DNA of 8,735 bases, taken from contig RKAN01000054.1 of the NCBI GenBank assembly GCA_014845975.1, forward strand, positions 1 to 8,735, written 5' to 3'. This document shows positions 1-6,185 of the stretch, one piece after another; the stretch's first letter is position 1; every line of letters begins with the position of its first letter. Position numbers and translations under genes: made by a program. The notes beneath the pieces were generated by a model. That model was not told the DNA's origin. It searched no databases and saw only the letters and a program-made list of their open reading frames with translations. The stretch is from a bacterium (lineage in GTDB: Bacteria > Bacillota_I > Bacilli_A > RF39 > UBA660).

Positions 1-138
1 ATATAGTTCATCTAAGGCATTATTTACTGTTTTATCTTGGTATATTACATTTTTGGATGATATTGTAGTTGCTGCAATGACCCCTATTGCTCCAAATATC
101 ATTCCACCGATTATTATTTCTATAATTATCTTTTTCAT
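1..138 (-). CDS. N-terminal fragment of a membrane-anchored exported protein (partial, runs off left edge)
   Basis: Forty-six codons are visible, from an ATG at 138 to the window edge, with no stop. GAGGAG (148-153) lies 9 nt upstream of the ATG. The product begins with MKK and a hydrophobic stretch at residues 4-22 that ends in an Ala-rich segment, which fits a signal peptide or signal anchor. A polar part then ends in a TVNNALDELY-type motif (residues 37-46). From memory, comparable 'V.DAL.DLY' segments follow the signal in exported or tail-fibre-like proteins of uncultured gut Bacilli; I cannot confirm this here. The gene has its own promoter (199-227) and lies downstream of a terminator, so it is probably a separate transcription unit. 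Function is unknown because most of the protein is outside the window. Confidence 0.7.
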   Translation of the reverse strand, partial: MKKIIIEIIIGGMIFGAIGVIAATTISSKNVIYQDKTVNNALDELY

Positions 139-198
139 TTCTTACATCTCCTCATATTTTTATTATTTTCTTTTTTATATTTTCTATCCTCTAATTTT

Positions 199-227
199 AT
201 TTTAGACTATTTAAGTCTTAAAGTCAA
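199..227 (-). promoter_or_regulatory. Sigma-A-like promoter of the partial exported-protein gene
   Basis: On the minus strand the -35 is TTGACT (222-227), the spacer is exactly 17 nt and the -10 is TAAAAT (199-204). Predicted transcription starts near 192, giving a leader of about 54 nt before the ATG at 138. A short inverted repeat, AGACT/AGTCT (204-208 and 214-218), sits between the two boxes and could be an operator, but 5-nt arms can arise by chance in DNA this AT-rich. Confidence 0.6.
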
Positions 228-229
228 TT

Positions 230-254
230 AAAAAAGAGGGTTTGTACCCCCCCC
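230..254 (-). terminator. Probable intrinsic terminator of the lipoprotein gene
   Basis: Minus-strand RNA can pair GGGGGU with ACCCUC (five Watson-Crick pairs and one G-U) around the loop ACAA, followed directly by six U. The hairpin lies about 50 nt past the lipoprotein stop. The 5' arm is part of a run of eight G (C8 at 247-254), unusual in such AT-rich DNA, so the pairing can shift register. A weaker GUUUGU/ACAAAC pairing overlaps it. Confidence 0.55.
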
Positions 255-304
255 GTTTGCTTTTGACAAACTTGATTTTTTGCCACTTACAAACTATATT
301 ATTA

Positions 305-700
305 TTAACTTATGCTGTATTCTACTTTATTTACCTTAGATAAATCAACATCTATAGCAGCATTAATTTCTCTTACATCTCCACTATCAATTGGTCCATT
401 TAATGATTTCGTAAGAGATAACACATTCACATCATCTTGATAAAGAGTGAATGTTACATTAGATGCATTATTTGAAACTTCTCCATTGTTCACTACTTCA
501 AAATAAATATGACTAACGTTTTGTTCATCTATCACAATGTTAAAACTCTCAAAACTAAGATCATTTACCGTTTGATCTTCTATGACAATAGCTTGTTTTT
601 CTTCTTTTTTAGGTTTTTCTTCCTGTTGCTTTTTCTCTCCACAACCAGTTAATGTGAATAATAATATAAAACAAGTAAAATATAAAGCAATTTTCTTCAT
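305..700 (-). CDS. Small lipoprotein with a C-terminal beta-rich (FxLYD-like) domain
   Basis: The 131-aa product has a classical lipoprotein signal: basic MKK, a hydrophobic core at residues 4-16 and the lipobox LTGC with the lipidated Cys at residue 20. It should be anchored on the outer face of the membrane. A Lys/Glu/Gln-rich linker follows (about 22-36). The rest (about 37-131) has alternating hydrophobic residues and a pattern (DLSFESFNI, IYFEVVNNG, VTFTLYQDD) that fits a small immunoglobulin-like beta sandwich of the FxLYD type. That family assignment is inference. AGAGGAG (708-714) lies 7 nt before the ATG at 700. It follows tyrS by 45 nt with no clear terminator between them, so read-through is possible alongside a weak promoter of its own. 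No enzymatic motif is visible; ligand and function are unknown. Confidence 0.85.
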   Translation of the reverse strand: MKKIALYFTCFILLFTLTGCGEKKQQEEKPKKEEKQAIVIEDQTVNDLSFESFNIVIDEQNVSHIYFEVVNNGEVSNNASNVTFTLYQDDVNVLSLTKSLNGPIDSGDVREINAAIDVDLSKVNKVEYSIS

Positions 701-725
701 AATTATTCTCCTCTACTATTACAAT

Positions 726-753
726 ATCATATTATCTTTTATTTTTCAATCAA
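726..753 (-). promoter_or_regulatory. Weak candidate promoter for the lipoprotein gene
   Basis: TTGATT (748-753) inside the end of tyrS is followed after 16 nt by TATGAT (726-731), with a predicted start near 719, just upstream of the Shine-Dalgarno. An alternative TTGAAA-17-TATTGT (744-749 and 721-726) would start transcription inside the Shine-Dalgarno, so it is less likely. Either could be a chance AT-rich match. Confidence 0.3.
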
Positions 754-1969
754 ATAATCCTATATAGTACTTTTTCTTTCCTCTTCTAATTACAACTACT
801 TTATTTTCGATAGCTAATTCTCTTGTTACTATTTTATTTTCTTCTGAGATTTTTTCTCCATTAACACTAATAGATCCAGCTTGAATCAATTCTCTAGCTT
901 CTCTCTTACTAGAAGCAATATGATTATTTACTAGAATATCAATCAATGATAATTCTTCCATTTGAAAATTTGGAACATCTTTAAATCCATCTTTGATTTC
1001 ATCTAAGGACAATTCTTTAATATTTCCTCTAAATAAGGCATCGCTAATTTTAACTGCTTTTTCATATTCTTCTTTACCATGTAAGAATGTAATAATTCCT
1101 TTAGCCAAAGCTTTTTGAGCTAAATGAAGTTCTGGTTTTTCTTGATGTTGCTTTTCAATTTCTTCAATTTCTTCTTTTGTTAAAAATGTATAAATTTTTA
1201 GATAGTCGATTACTTTTTCATCTTCTGCATTAATTAAAAATTGATAAATTTCGTAACTAGACGTTTTTGTTTTATCTAACCATAAAGCATTTCCTTCTGA
1301 TTTTCCAAATTTTTTACCTGTTGAATCTGTTACTAAGGGCATTGTAAAGGCATAGGCCTCTTTTCCAAGTTTTTTCTTGATTAAATCTACACCTGCTGTA
1401 ATATTACCCCATTGATCTGATCCTGCCACTTGCAATGTGCAATTTTTAGTTTCATATAAATGTAAGAAATCTAAAGCTTGCATAATCATATAGGAAAATT
1501 CAGTATAAGTAATTCCTGTCTCTAGCCTTCTTCTAATAATATCCTTATCTAACATATAATTAATATTAAAATATTTTCCATAGTCTCTTAAAAAATCAAT
1601 AAAATTAATATCCTTGGACCAGTCATAATTGTTAACAACTTCAAATCCAAATAATTCTTTTACTTGTTTTGTTAAACACTCAATATTATGTTCAACTTCT
1701 TCTACAGTTTTCATTTCTCTTTCTGCTGTAGGTCTAGGATCTCCTATTCTACCAGTTGCTCCACCAATTAGTAAGATTGGATGATGTCCCGCATTTGCTA
1801 GTCTTTTAGAAATTAAAAAACTTGATAAATGACCAATATGTAAGGAATCGGCAGTAGGATCAGTTCCTATATAAAAAGTCATCCCACCATTATTTAATTT
1901 TTCTTCTAATTCAGGACTTGTTACATCTTTAATAAGTCCTCTCCATTTTAATTCATCGTATAATTTCAT
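746..1969 (-). CDS. tyrS: Tyrosyl-tRNA synthetase (TyrRS, class Ic)
   Basis: TyrRS attaches tyrosine to tRNA-Tyr in the cytoplasm using ATP; the family acts as a homodimer. The 407-aa product has Tyr33 in the FYIGTDPTADS segment, the class I HIGH motif at 44-47, the SDQWGNI segment at 184-190 and the bacterial KMSKS-type loop KFGKS at 220-224. A C-terminal S4 RNA-binding domain lies at about 340-405 (SSKREARELIQAGSISVNG). Length is close to the roughly 420 aa of Bacillus TyrRS. The ATG at 1969 is chosen because GAGGAGG (1977-1983) lies 7 nt upstream; an in-frame TTG 18 nt earlier overlaps that Shine-Dalgarno. The start codon overlaps the deoC stop as ATGA (1966-1969), implying translational coupling. 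A Tyr-type T-box upstream of deoC is the likely regulator. Confidence 0.97.
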   Translation of the reverse strand: MKLYDELKWRGLIKDVTSPELEEKLNNGGMTFYIGTDPTADSLHIGHLSSFLISKRLANAGHHPILLIGGATGRIGDPRPTAEREMKTVEEVEHNIECLTKQVKELFGFEVVNNYDWSKDINFIDFLRDYGKYFNINYMLDKDIIRRRLETGITYTEFSYMIMQALDFLHLYETKNCTLQVAGSDQWGNITAGVDLIKKKLGKEAYAFTMPLVTDSTGKKFGKSEGNALWLDKTKTSSYEIYQFLINAEDEKVIDYLKIYTFLTKEEIEEIEKQHQEKPELHLAQKALAKGIITFLHGKEEYEKAVKISDALFRGNIKELSLDEIKDGFKDVPNFQMEELSLIDILVNNHIASSKREARELIQAGSISVNGEKISEENKIVTRELAIENKVVVIRRGKKKYYIGLFD

Positions 1970-2628
1970 TCGTGTTCCTCCTCGCAATGATGGTTTATAA
2001 TTTCAACTCCACTACTTGTTCCTATTCTAGAAACACCTTTTTCGATATATTCTACTACTTGATGATAATCCTTAATTCCACCACTTGCTTTTATTTCTAA
2101 TAAATCGTTTTTATTTTCATTAATAATATCAATATCTTCTAAAGAAGCTCCTCTTGTTCCAAAACCAGTAGATGTTTTAATAAACTCTACAAATGTTTCA
2201 TTACAAATTTCAGTCATTTTTTTTATTTCTTCTTTTGTTAAATAGCATGTTTCTATAATTACTTTTAATGGTTTTCCATCACAAGAATAATGAACTTCTT
2301 CGATTTCCTTTTTTACATATTCGAAATCACCATCTTTGATAGCTCCTATATTTGCTACCATATCAATTTCAGTAGCACCTTTTTCAATCGCATCAATTGC
2401 TTCATAAACTTTTGTTTCAATTGTATTTGCCCCTAATGGAAAGCCAACTACTGTTACTATTTCAATATTTGTACCATTTAATAAATCTTTTACGAAAGGT
2501 ACATAATGTGGATTTACAACAACTGCTTGAAATCCATAATCAATTGCTTCTTGGCATAATTTTCGAATATCCTCTTCTTTTGCATATGCTTTTAAGTTTG
2601 TATGTTCTATATATTTATTAATTTCCAT
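1966..2628 (-). CDS. deoC: Deoxyribose-phosphate aldolase (DERA)
   Basis: DeoC is a class I aldolase that cleaves 2-deoxy-D-ribose 5-phosphate to glyceraldehyde 3-phosphate and acetaldehyde in deoxynucleoside catabolism. The 220-aa product covers the whole TIM-barrel. Visible family motifs are VVGFPLGAN (60-68), EIDMV with the catalytic Asp89, IKTSTGF with the Schiff-base Lys151, and the IKASGG segment with Lys180. The usual N-terminal DHT reads EHT here, a conservative change. The start is the ATG at 2628, with AGAGGG (2635-2640) 6 nt upstream; a longer in-frame reading would run into the T-box terminator region. It is the first gene after the T-box and overlaps tyrS by 4 nt. No deoxynucleoside genes (deoB, deoD, pdp) are next to it, so its position reflects co-transcription with tyrS rather than a deo operon. 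Confidence 0.96.
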   Translation of the reverse strand: MEINKYIEHTNLKAYAKEEDIRKLCQEAIDYGFQAVVVNPHYVPFVKDLLNGTNIEIVTVVGFPLGANTIETKVYEAIDAIEKGATEIDMVANIGAIKDGDFEYVKKEIEEVHYSCDGKPLKVIIETCYLTKEEIKKMTEICNETFVEFIKTSTGFGTRGASLEDIDIINENKNDLLEIKASGGIKDYHQVVEYIEKGVSRIGTSSGVEIINHHCEEEHE

Positions 2629-2647
2629 TGATATCCCTCTTTCTAAT

Positions 2648-2708
2648 AAAAAAATCACTATGTATAAGGACGAGTTTAACCCGCGGTACCACCTTATTTC
2701 ATAATGAT
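2648..2708 (-). terminator. Terminator hairpin of the T-box leader (outer stem enclosing the antiterminator)
   Basis: Immediately before a U tract (2648-2653), minus-strand CAUAGUGAU (2654-2662) pairs over nine positions (one U-G) with AUCAUUAUG (2700-2708). The two arms flank the T-box antiterminator almost flush, leaving 2 nt on one side and 1 nt on the other. No sequence complementary to the 3' antiterminator arm (CGUCCUUAU) was found before the U tract, so the usual mutually exclusive terminator is not obvious. The stem and U tract are directly visible; a terminating role is inferred. Confidence 0.5.
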
Positions 2709-2812
2709 ATATGCTCTTAAATTCTTAACGTGAATCTCCGTTTTAACTCGAAAGTATGTAATTCTTTGTTTCTATTTGATTTGTTTTCACCAACCACAAA
2801 TTCTCTAATTAC
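2648..2812 (-). promoter_or_regulatory. T-box leader, tyrosine-type, for deoC-tyrS
   Basis: T-box leaders bind uncharged tRNA and switch between termination and read-through. On the minus strand this region shows the AGAGA box (2802-2806) and a stem I hairpin with arms AUUUGU/ACAAAU around GGUUGGUGAAA (2779-2801). A specifier region follows with UAC at 2758-2760 (and again at 2754-2756), then CUUUCGAG. The T-box core GGUGGUACCGCGG follows (2683-2693). The antiterminator pairs AUAAGG (2692-2697) with CCUUAU (2664-2669), bulges UGGUACC (2685-2691), then pairs GCGGGU with ACUCGU. UAC is a Tyr codon and UGGU would pair with the ACCA end of tRNA-Tyr, matching tyrS downstream. No convincing promoter was found just upstream; transcription may start near the end of the 61-aa ORF or come from the rbfA promoter. 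Confidence 0.93.
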
Positions 2813-2828
2813 CATATTACAAATACTA

Positions 2829-3014
2829 TTACTTTGTCTTTGCTAAATTTATCTTTTGTATTAATAATTCTTCAAATTTTAAATTTGATTTTTTTTCAGA
2901 TTGTTTTTTTTCTAATTTAAATTTCTGATTTTTACTATGTGAAAGATCACCTGATTCACATTTATAAACTGGCTCTACAAAATTTATATCACCATATTTA
3001 GAATTAATGATCAT
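2829..3014 (-). CDS. Small hypothetical protein overlapping the rbfA 3' end
   Basis: This is a 61-aa ORF whose ATG (3014) lies inside the last codons of rbfA, overlapping it by 11 nt. A GAGGAAG Shine-Dalgarno formed by rbfA codons sits just upstream, which favours real, coupled translation. An in-frame upstream ATG-like start at 3026 would be poorly placed relative to this site. The first part (1-25) is mixed with one Cys; residues 29-61 are rich in Lys, Ser and Glu and probably helical. There is no signal peptide or membrane segment. I do not recognise the family. It occupies the slot where truB often follows rbfA in Bacilli but does not resemble TruB. It ends just before the T-box leader. 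Confidence 0.55.
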   Translation of the reverse strand: MIINSKYGDINFVEPVYKCESGDLSHSKNQKFKLEKKQSEKKSNLKFEELLIQKINLAKTK

Positions 3015-3354
3015 TTTCTTCCTCATGTATTTCTTTAATTTTATCTTCTATTTTTTTACCATATTCAATAGATTCATCATAAACGAATTCTAACTCGGGA
3101 ATATGTCTTATATCAATTCGATCCATCAATTCTCTTCTAATAAATCCAGAAGCATTTTTGATTTCTTTTTTGATTTCTTCTCTATTACTGTCATCTAAAG
3201 AAGTATAATACACTTTTGCATAACTTAAATCATTTGTTACTCTACAGTCTGTAATTGTTACAAATTTTAAATCATGGTTTTTTACTTCGGTTGCTAGAAT
3301 ATAGCTAATTTCTTTTGCCATTTGACTAGAAATTCTATCTATTTTAATACTCAT
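3004..3354 (-). CDS. rbfA: Ribosome-binding factor A (30S maturation)
   Basis: RbfA is a small KH-fold protein that binds the immature 30S subunit and assists 16S rRNA 5'-end maturation, particularly in the cold. The 116-aa product is typical in length. It matches the family along its whole length: an N-terminal helix (IDRISSQMAKEISYIL), the central DCRVTNDLSYAKVYYTSL strand pair, then NASGFIRRELMDRIDIRHIPELEFVYDESIEYG. The C-terminus is short and acidic. The start is the ATG at 3354, with GAGGTGAG (3358-3365) directly upstream. In Bacillus rbfA follows infB with ylxP between; here a pilin-like gene separates them and rbfA has a promoter of its own. The 3' end overlaps the downstream 61-aa ORF. 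Confidence 0.96.
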   Translation of the reverse strand: MSIKIDRISSQMAKEISYILATEVKNHDLKFVTITDCRVTNDLSYAKVYYTSLDDSNREEIKKEIKNASGFIRRELMDRIDIRHIPELEFVYDESIEYGKKIEDKIKEIHEEENDH

Positions 3355-3373
3355 ATTCTCACCTCGTAATGAT

Positions 3374-3402
3374 ATTATATAATAAATAAACTAATTAGTA
3401 AA
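3374..3402 (-). promoter_or_regulatory. Sigma-A-like promoter of rbfA
   Basis: On the minus strand the -35 is TTTACT (3397-3402), the spacer 17 nt and the -10 a consensus TATAAT (3374-3379). The predicted start, near 3367, is only about 13 nt before the ATG, so the Shine-Dalgarno would lie at the very 5' end of the mRNA. This would make rbfA independent of the infB operon. Confidence 0.55.
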
Positions 3403-3419
3403 TACAATTTTTTTGATTA

Positions 3420-3986
3420 TTATCTATAGTAAACGCTTACTTTAGAAGAAGCTGTAGCATTTTCTGAACCAAGCATTAAAAGATTTAAAAAAATTGAAGA
3501 TTCTGTTGCAGTTATTGTCGCTAATGCACTAGCTCCTGACGAATCCTTATAGTATCCTTCACGATAATGCTTAGCAGATGAACTCAATTGAGCCCTTGAC
3601 AAATTAATTGAAAAATAATTAACCTCATTTTCTATATCAACTATTATTTCATTATAAGAGTCAGGCAATTGGATTTTTGTATTTCCTGTTACTGTTTTTA
3701 AAAATTTCCAACTAAAAGAACTATTTAAACTACTAACAGCTCCTGTTATAGTCCCACCGATACTGGAAATATCACTAGTACCTATTTGAGATTTCAAATT
3801 ATTAATCTCATTCAATAAATATTCATAGTTATTATCACTCTCAACAGCATTTACAGCATCTACTTTCAATTCGTCTAGAATTGTTTTTCTATTTTGTAAA
3901 TTAAATAACATCATAGAAATAAATACTAAAAACATAATTAGTATTGTATATAAAATACCTGTTATAGCAAACCCTTTATTATTCAT
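3420..3986 (-). CDS. Pilin-like membrane-anchored protein with a beta-rich C-terminal domain
   Basis: The 188-aa product starts MNNKGFAITG followed by a hydrophobic helix (about 6-30). A short basic-hydrophobic leader with Gly-Phe before a long helix resembles type IV prepilin/pseudopilin N-termini, where cleavage would fall between Gly5 and Phe6. The usual Glu at mature position 5 is absent, so processing is uncertain. A polar helical stretch (about 34-66), a Ser/Gly linker containing SSIGGTITGAVSSLNS (74-89) and a beta-rich region (about 91-188) follow. From memory, this linker and the WKFLKTVTGNTKIQLP segment resemble tail-fibre or adhesin tip domains of gut Firmicutes phages and surface proteins; that is inference. 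The start is the ATG at 3986, with AGGTGA (3991-3996) upstream. It has its own strong promoter and interrupts the conserved infB-rbfA order, so it looks like an inserted accessory surface gene. Confidence 0.8.
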   Translation of the reverse strand: MNNKGFAITGILYTILIMFLVFISMMLFNLQNRKTILDELKVDAVNAVESDNNYEYLLNEINNLKSQIGTSDISSIGGTITGAVSSLNSSFSWKFLKTVTGNTKIQLPDSYNEIIVDIENEVNYFSINLSRAQLSSSAKHYREGYYKDSSGASALATITATESSIFLNLLMLGSENATASSKVSVYYR

Positions 3987-4002
3987 ATTATCACCTATTT
4001 TA

Positions 4003-4037
4003 ACTATATTAAGTATATAATATTTAAAAAATATAGT
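4003..4037. repeat. 8-nt inverted repeat spanning the pilin-like gene promoter
   Basis: ACTATATT (4003-4010) and its exact complement AATATAGT (4030-4037) are separated by 19 nt. The right arm overlaps the -35 and the left arm covers the predicted start site. It could be an operator or a start-site hairpin; in AT-rich DNA it could also be chance. Confidence 0.35.
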
Positions 4038-4040
4038 CAA
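4012..4040 (-). promoter_or_regulatory. Strong sigma-A-like promoter of the pilin-like gene
   Basis: On the minus strand the -35 is TTGACT (4035-4040), the spacer 17 nt and the -10 TATACT (4012-4017), each one base from consensus. The predicted start is near 4005, about 19 nt before the ATG. The promoter lies between the infB terminator and the pilin-like gene, so the gene can be expressed independently of the translation-factor operon. Confidence 0.7.
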
Positions 4041-4048
4041 TTATAGAA

Positions 4049-4077
4049 GAAAAAAAGAAAGAATTATCTTTCTTTTT
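4049..4077 (-). terminator. AT-rich hairpin with T tract at the end of infB
   Basis: Minus-strand AAAGAAAGA and TCTTTCTTT form a perfect stem, extendable to 11 A-T-rich pairs, around the loop TAAT, followed by further T residues. The infB stop codon TAA is in the loop, so the 5' arm is coding sequence. Only two pairs are G-C, so efficiency may be modest; placement directly before a new promoter supports a terminator role. Confidence 0.45.
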
Positions 4078-6169
4078 CAACCATTTCATATCCTTCAATG
4101 ATATCTCCAACTTTAATATCACTATAATTTTCAATTGTAATACCACATTCTAATCCTTTTTTAACTTCCTTTACAGAATCTTTTTCTCTTTGAATAGAAT
4201 TAATATTACCATCATATATTACAATACCATCACGGATAATTCTTGCTTTGCTATCTCTTTTAATAGCACCATCTGTAACATAAGATCCCGCAATAATACC
4301 AACTTTAGAAAATTTAAATAATTGTCTTACTTCTGCAGTACCAGTTACTTTTTCTTCATAAATTGGTTCTAACATACCTTTCATGGCGGCTTCTATTTCT
4401 TCTACCGCTTTATAAATAATATCATAAAGTCTGATTTCTACTCCATTTTCTTTTGCATAATCTCTAATAGAATTTGTTGGCCTTACATTAAATCCAATAA
4501 TAATAGCATTAGAAGCTTTCGCTAAAACAATATCACTTTCTGTTATTGCTCCAACACTACTTCTGATTACTTTTACTCTAACATCCTCAACTTCTATTTT
4601 CTCTAAAGAGTTTTTAACAGCTTCACTAGAGCCATTTACATCAGCCTTAATAATGACATTGATTTCTCTTAATCCTTCATTAATCTTAGCAAATAGATCA
4701 TCTAAAGTAACAGCCTCACTACTCTTATTATCTCTTAATTTTTGAGCAGTTTTTCTTTGTTCTCCAATACTTCTAGCTTGTTTTTCAGACTCAAAAGCCA
4801 TAAATTTATCTCCAGCTTGAGGAGTATCGTTAAGACCTGTAATTTCTACTGGTGTAGATGGAGTTGCCTCCATAATTTCTTCACCCTTATCATTTTTTAA
4901 AGTTCTTACTTTTCCATAAGAAGTTCCAACAACAATTGGATCTCCTAATCTTAAAGTACCATTTTGAATTAATAGAGTAACAATTGGTCCAACATGTTTA
5001 TCTAATCTTGATTCAATAACAGTTCCCATAGCATAACGATTTGGATTTGCTTTATATTCATTCATTTCAGCAACTAATAAAATATTTTCTAATAATTCTT
5101 CAATTCCAGTTCCATTCATTGCAGAAATCTGATTATAGATAGTATCTCCACCCCATGTATCAGGAGTAAGTCCATATTCTGTAAGTTCTGTCATAACACG
5201 TTCTGGATTTGCACCTGGCTTATCAATTTTATTAATAGCAACCATAATAGGAACTCCAGCAGCTTTTGCATGATCAATAGCTTCTTTGGTTTGAGGCATA
5301 ACACCATCATCTGCAGCAACAATAATAATTACAATATCTGTAATACTAGCTCCTCTTGCACGCATTTCTGTAAATGCAGCATGTCCTGGTGTATCAATAA
5401 ATGTGATAGGTTTTCCATTATACTTTATTTGATAAGCACTAATTGCTTGAGTAATTCCACCAGCTTCTCCTGCAACTACATTTGTTTTTCGAATTGTATC
5501 CAAAAGTGTTGTTTTTCCATGATCTACGTGTCCCATAATTGTAACAACAGCAGGTCTTTCTTTTAAATCTTCTTTACTATCTACAACTTCATATTCTTCA
5601 AAATTTGAAATATCTGTTTGTTCTTCTCTTTTTAACTCTTTATTATAATCTGAGACAATAATTTCAGCATTTTCAAAACTAATACTATTATTAATATTTG
5701 CCATAATACCTAACATAAAAAGTTTTTTAATAACTTCAGATGCACTTACATTTAATCGCTCAGATAATTCTTTAATTGTCATATTGTCTTTATATAAAAC
5801 AACATGTTCATCGAAAGTATTTTCATTAGACATTAATTTTTCTTTATTTTTATACATCTCTTTTTTCTTACCAGCTAAAGCATCTTTTTGTTTTAATAAG
5901 TTTTGGATATTTTTTTTCTTTTGTTTTTTCTTATTAGTTCCATTTTCAATATTAATTTTTTCTTTTTTTACAAAATCTTCTGCTAAATCCTCAGCTAAAT
6001 CTTCCAAAGCCTCTTCATCATCATATGATGCATTATCTAACATAATGATATCTTCTTCTTCAAGTAAATCTTCTTCATTATTTACTTTTATATCTAAATC
6101 CAAACACTTCTTTAAAATCTCTTCTACTGTTTTATTGACATCTAGAGCATATTCTTTTACTGTCATCAT
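4064..6169 (-). CDS. infB: Translation initiation factor IF-2
   Basis: IF-2 is the GTPase that brings fMet-tRNA to the 30S subunit and promotes 50S joining. The 701-aa product is close to Bacillus IF-2 in size. A first IF2_N-type helical domain (about 1-45) is followed by a highly charged linker (about 46-115) that switches from Glu/Asp-rich to Lys-rich. A second IF2_N domain (about 128-177) and the G domain follow: G1 GHVDHGKT (213-220), G2 GGITQ (237-241), G3 DTPGH (259-263), G4 NKID (313-316) and G5 SAMNG (349-353). Domains II, III and the fMet-tRNA-binding C-terminal domain follow to the end. The start is the ATG at 6169, about 8 nt after the core of a near-perfect Shine-Dalgarno; an upstream in-frame GTG lies inside that site and the next codon (6166) is also ATG. 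It follows ylxR closely. Confidence 0.98.
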   Translation of the reverse strand: MMTVKEYALDVNKTVEEILKKCLDLDIKVNNEEDLLEEEDIIMLDNASYDDEEALEDLAEDLAEDFVKKEKINIENGTNKKKQKKKNIQNLLKQKDALAGKKKEMYKNKEKLMSNENTFDEHVVLYKDNMTIKELSERLNVSASEVIKKLFMLGIMANINNSISFENAEIIVSDYNKELKREEQTDISNFEEYEVVDSKEDLKERPAVVTIMGHVDHGKTTLLDTIRKTNVVAGEAGGITQAISAYQIKYNGKPITFIDTPGHAAFTEMRARGASITDIVIIIVAADDGVMPQTKEAIDHAKAAGVPIMVAINKIDKPGANPERVMTELTEYGLTPDTWGGDTIYNQISAMNGTGIEELLENILLVAEMNEYKANPNRYAMGTVIESRLDKHVGPIVTLLIQNGTLRLGDPIVVGTSYGKVRTLKNDKGEEIMEATPSTPVEITGLNDTPQAGDKFMAFESEKQARSIGEQRKTAQKLRDNKSSEAVTLDDLFAKINEGLREINVIIKADVNGSSEAVKNSLEKIEVEDVRVKVIRSSVGAITESDIVLAKASNAIIIGFNVRPTNSIRDYAKENGVEIRLYDIIYKAVEEIEAAMKGMLEPIYEEKVTGTAEVRQLFKFSKVGIIAGSYVTDGAIKRDSKARIIRDGIVIYDGNINSIQREKDSVKEVKKGLECGITIENYSDIKVGDIIEGYEMVEKER

Positions 6170-6173
6170 GTCA

Positions 6174-6183
6174 ATCACCTCCT
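6174..6183 (-). promoter_or_regulatory. Exceptionally strong Shine-Dalgarno of infB
   Basis: The minus strand reads AGGAGGTGAT, complementary over ten bases to the usual Bacilli anti-Shine-Dalgarno. It decides the infB start: ATG 6169 is well spaced, while the upstream GTG overlaps the site. It begins just 3 nt past the ylxR stop. Confidence 0.85.
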
Positions 6184-6185
6184 AA

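Noticed and set aside
247..254. C8/G8 homopolymer as a phase-variation tract inside a gene or promoter spacer
   Set aside because: It lies in neither a coding frame nor a -35/-10 spacer; it fits better as one arm of a terminator, so only that role is annotated.
255..270. GTTTG/CAAAC hairpin next to the G8 run
   Set aside because: Five pairs, no T tract after it on either strand, and overlapped by the better terminator structure.
582..767. Plus-strand ORF of 61 codons
   Set aside because: It is antisense to the lipoprotein signal region, low in complexity and without a Shine-Dalgarno; a shadow frame.
1970..1987. Longer tyrS starting at an upstream TTG
   Set aside because: The extension would overlap its own Shine-Dalgarno (1977-1983), and family alignment starts at the ATG at 1969.
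2397..2621. Plus-strand ORF of 74 codons rich in Leu
   Set aside because: Antisense to deoC, which has full family motifs; the Leu/Tyr bias comes from reading AT-rich coding DNA backwards.
2814..2828. Promoter directly before the T-box (TAATAT or TAGTAT as -10)
   Set aside because: Neither has an acceptable -35 at 16-18 nt, and AT-rich hexamers are common here.
5270..6185. Two plus-strand ORFs rich in Ser, Cys and Phe opposite infB, and a similar one opposite nusA at 7072-7284
   Set aside because: Composition is typical of antisense frames of Lys/Glu-rich genes; no ribosome-binding sites and no recognisable domains.
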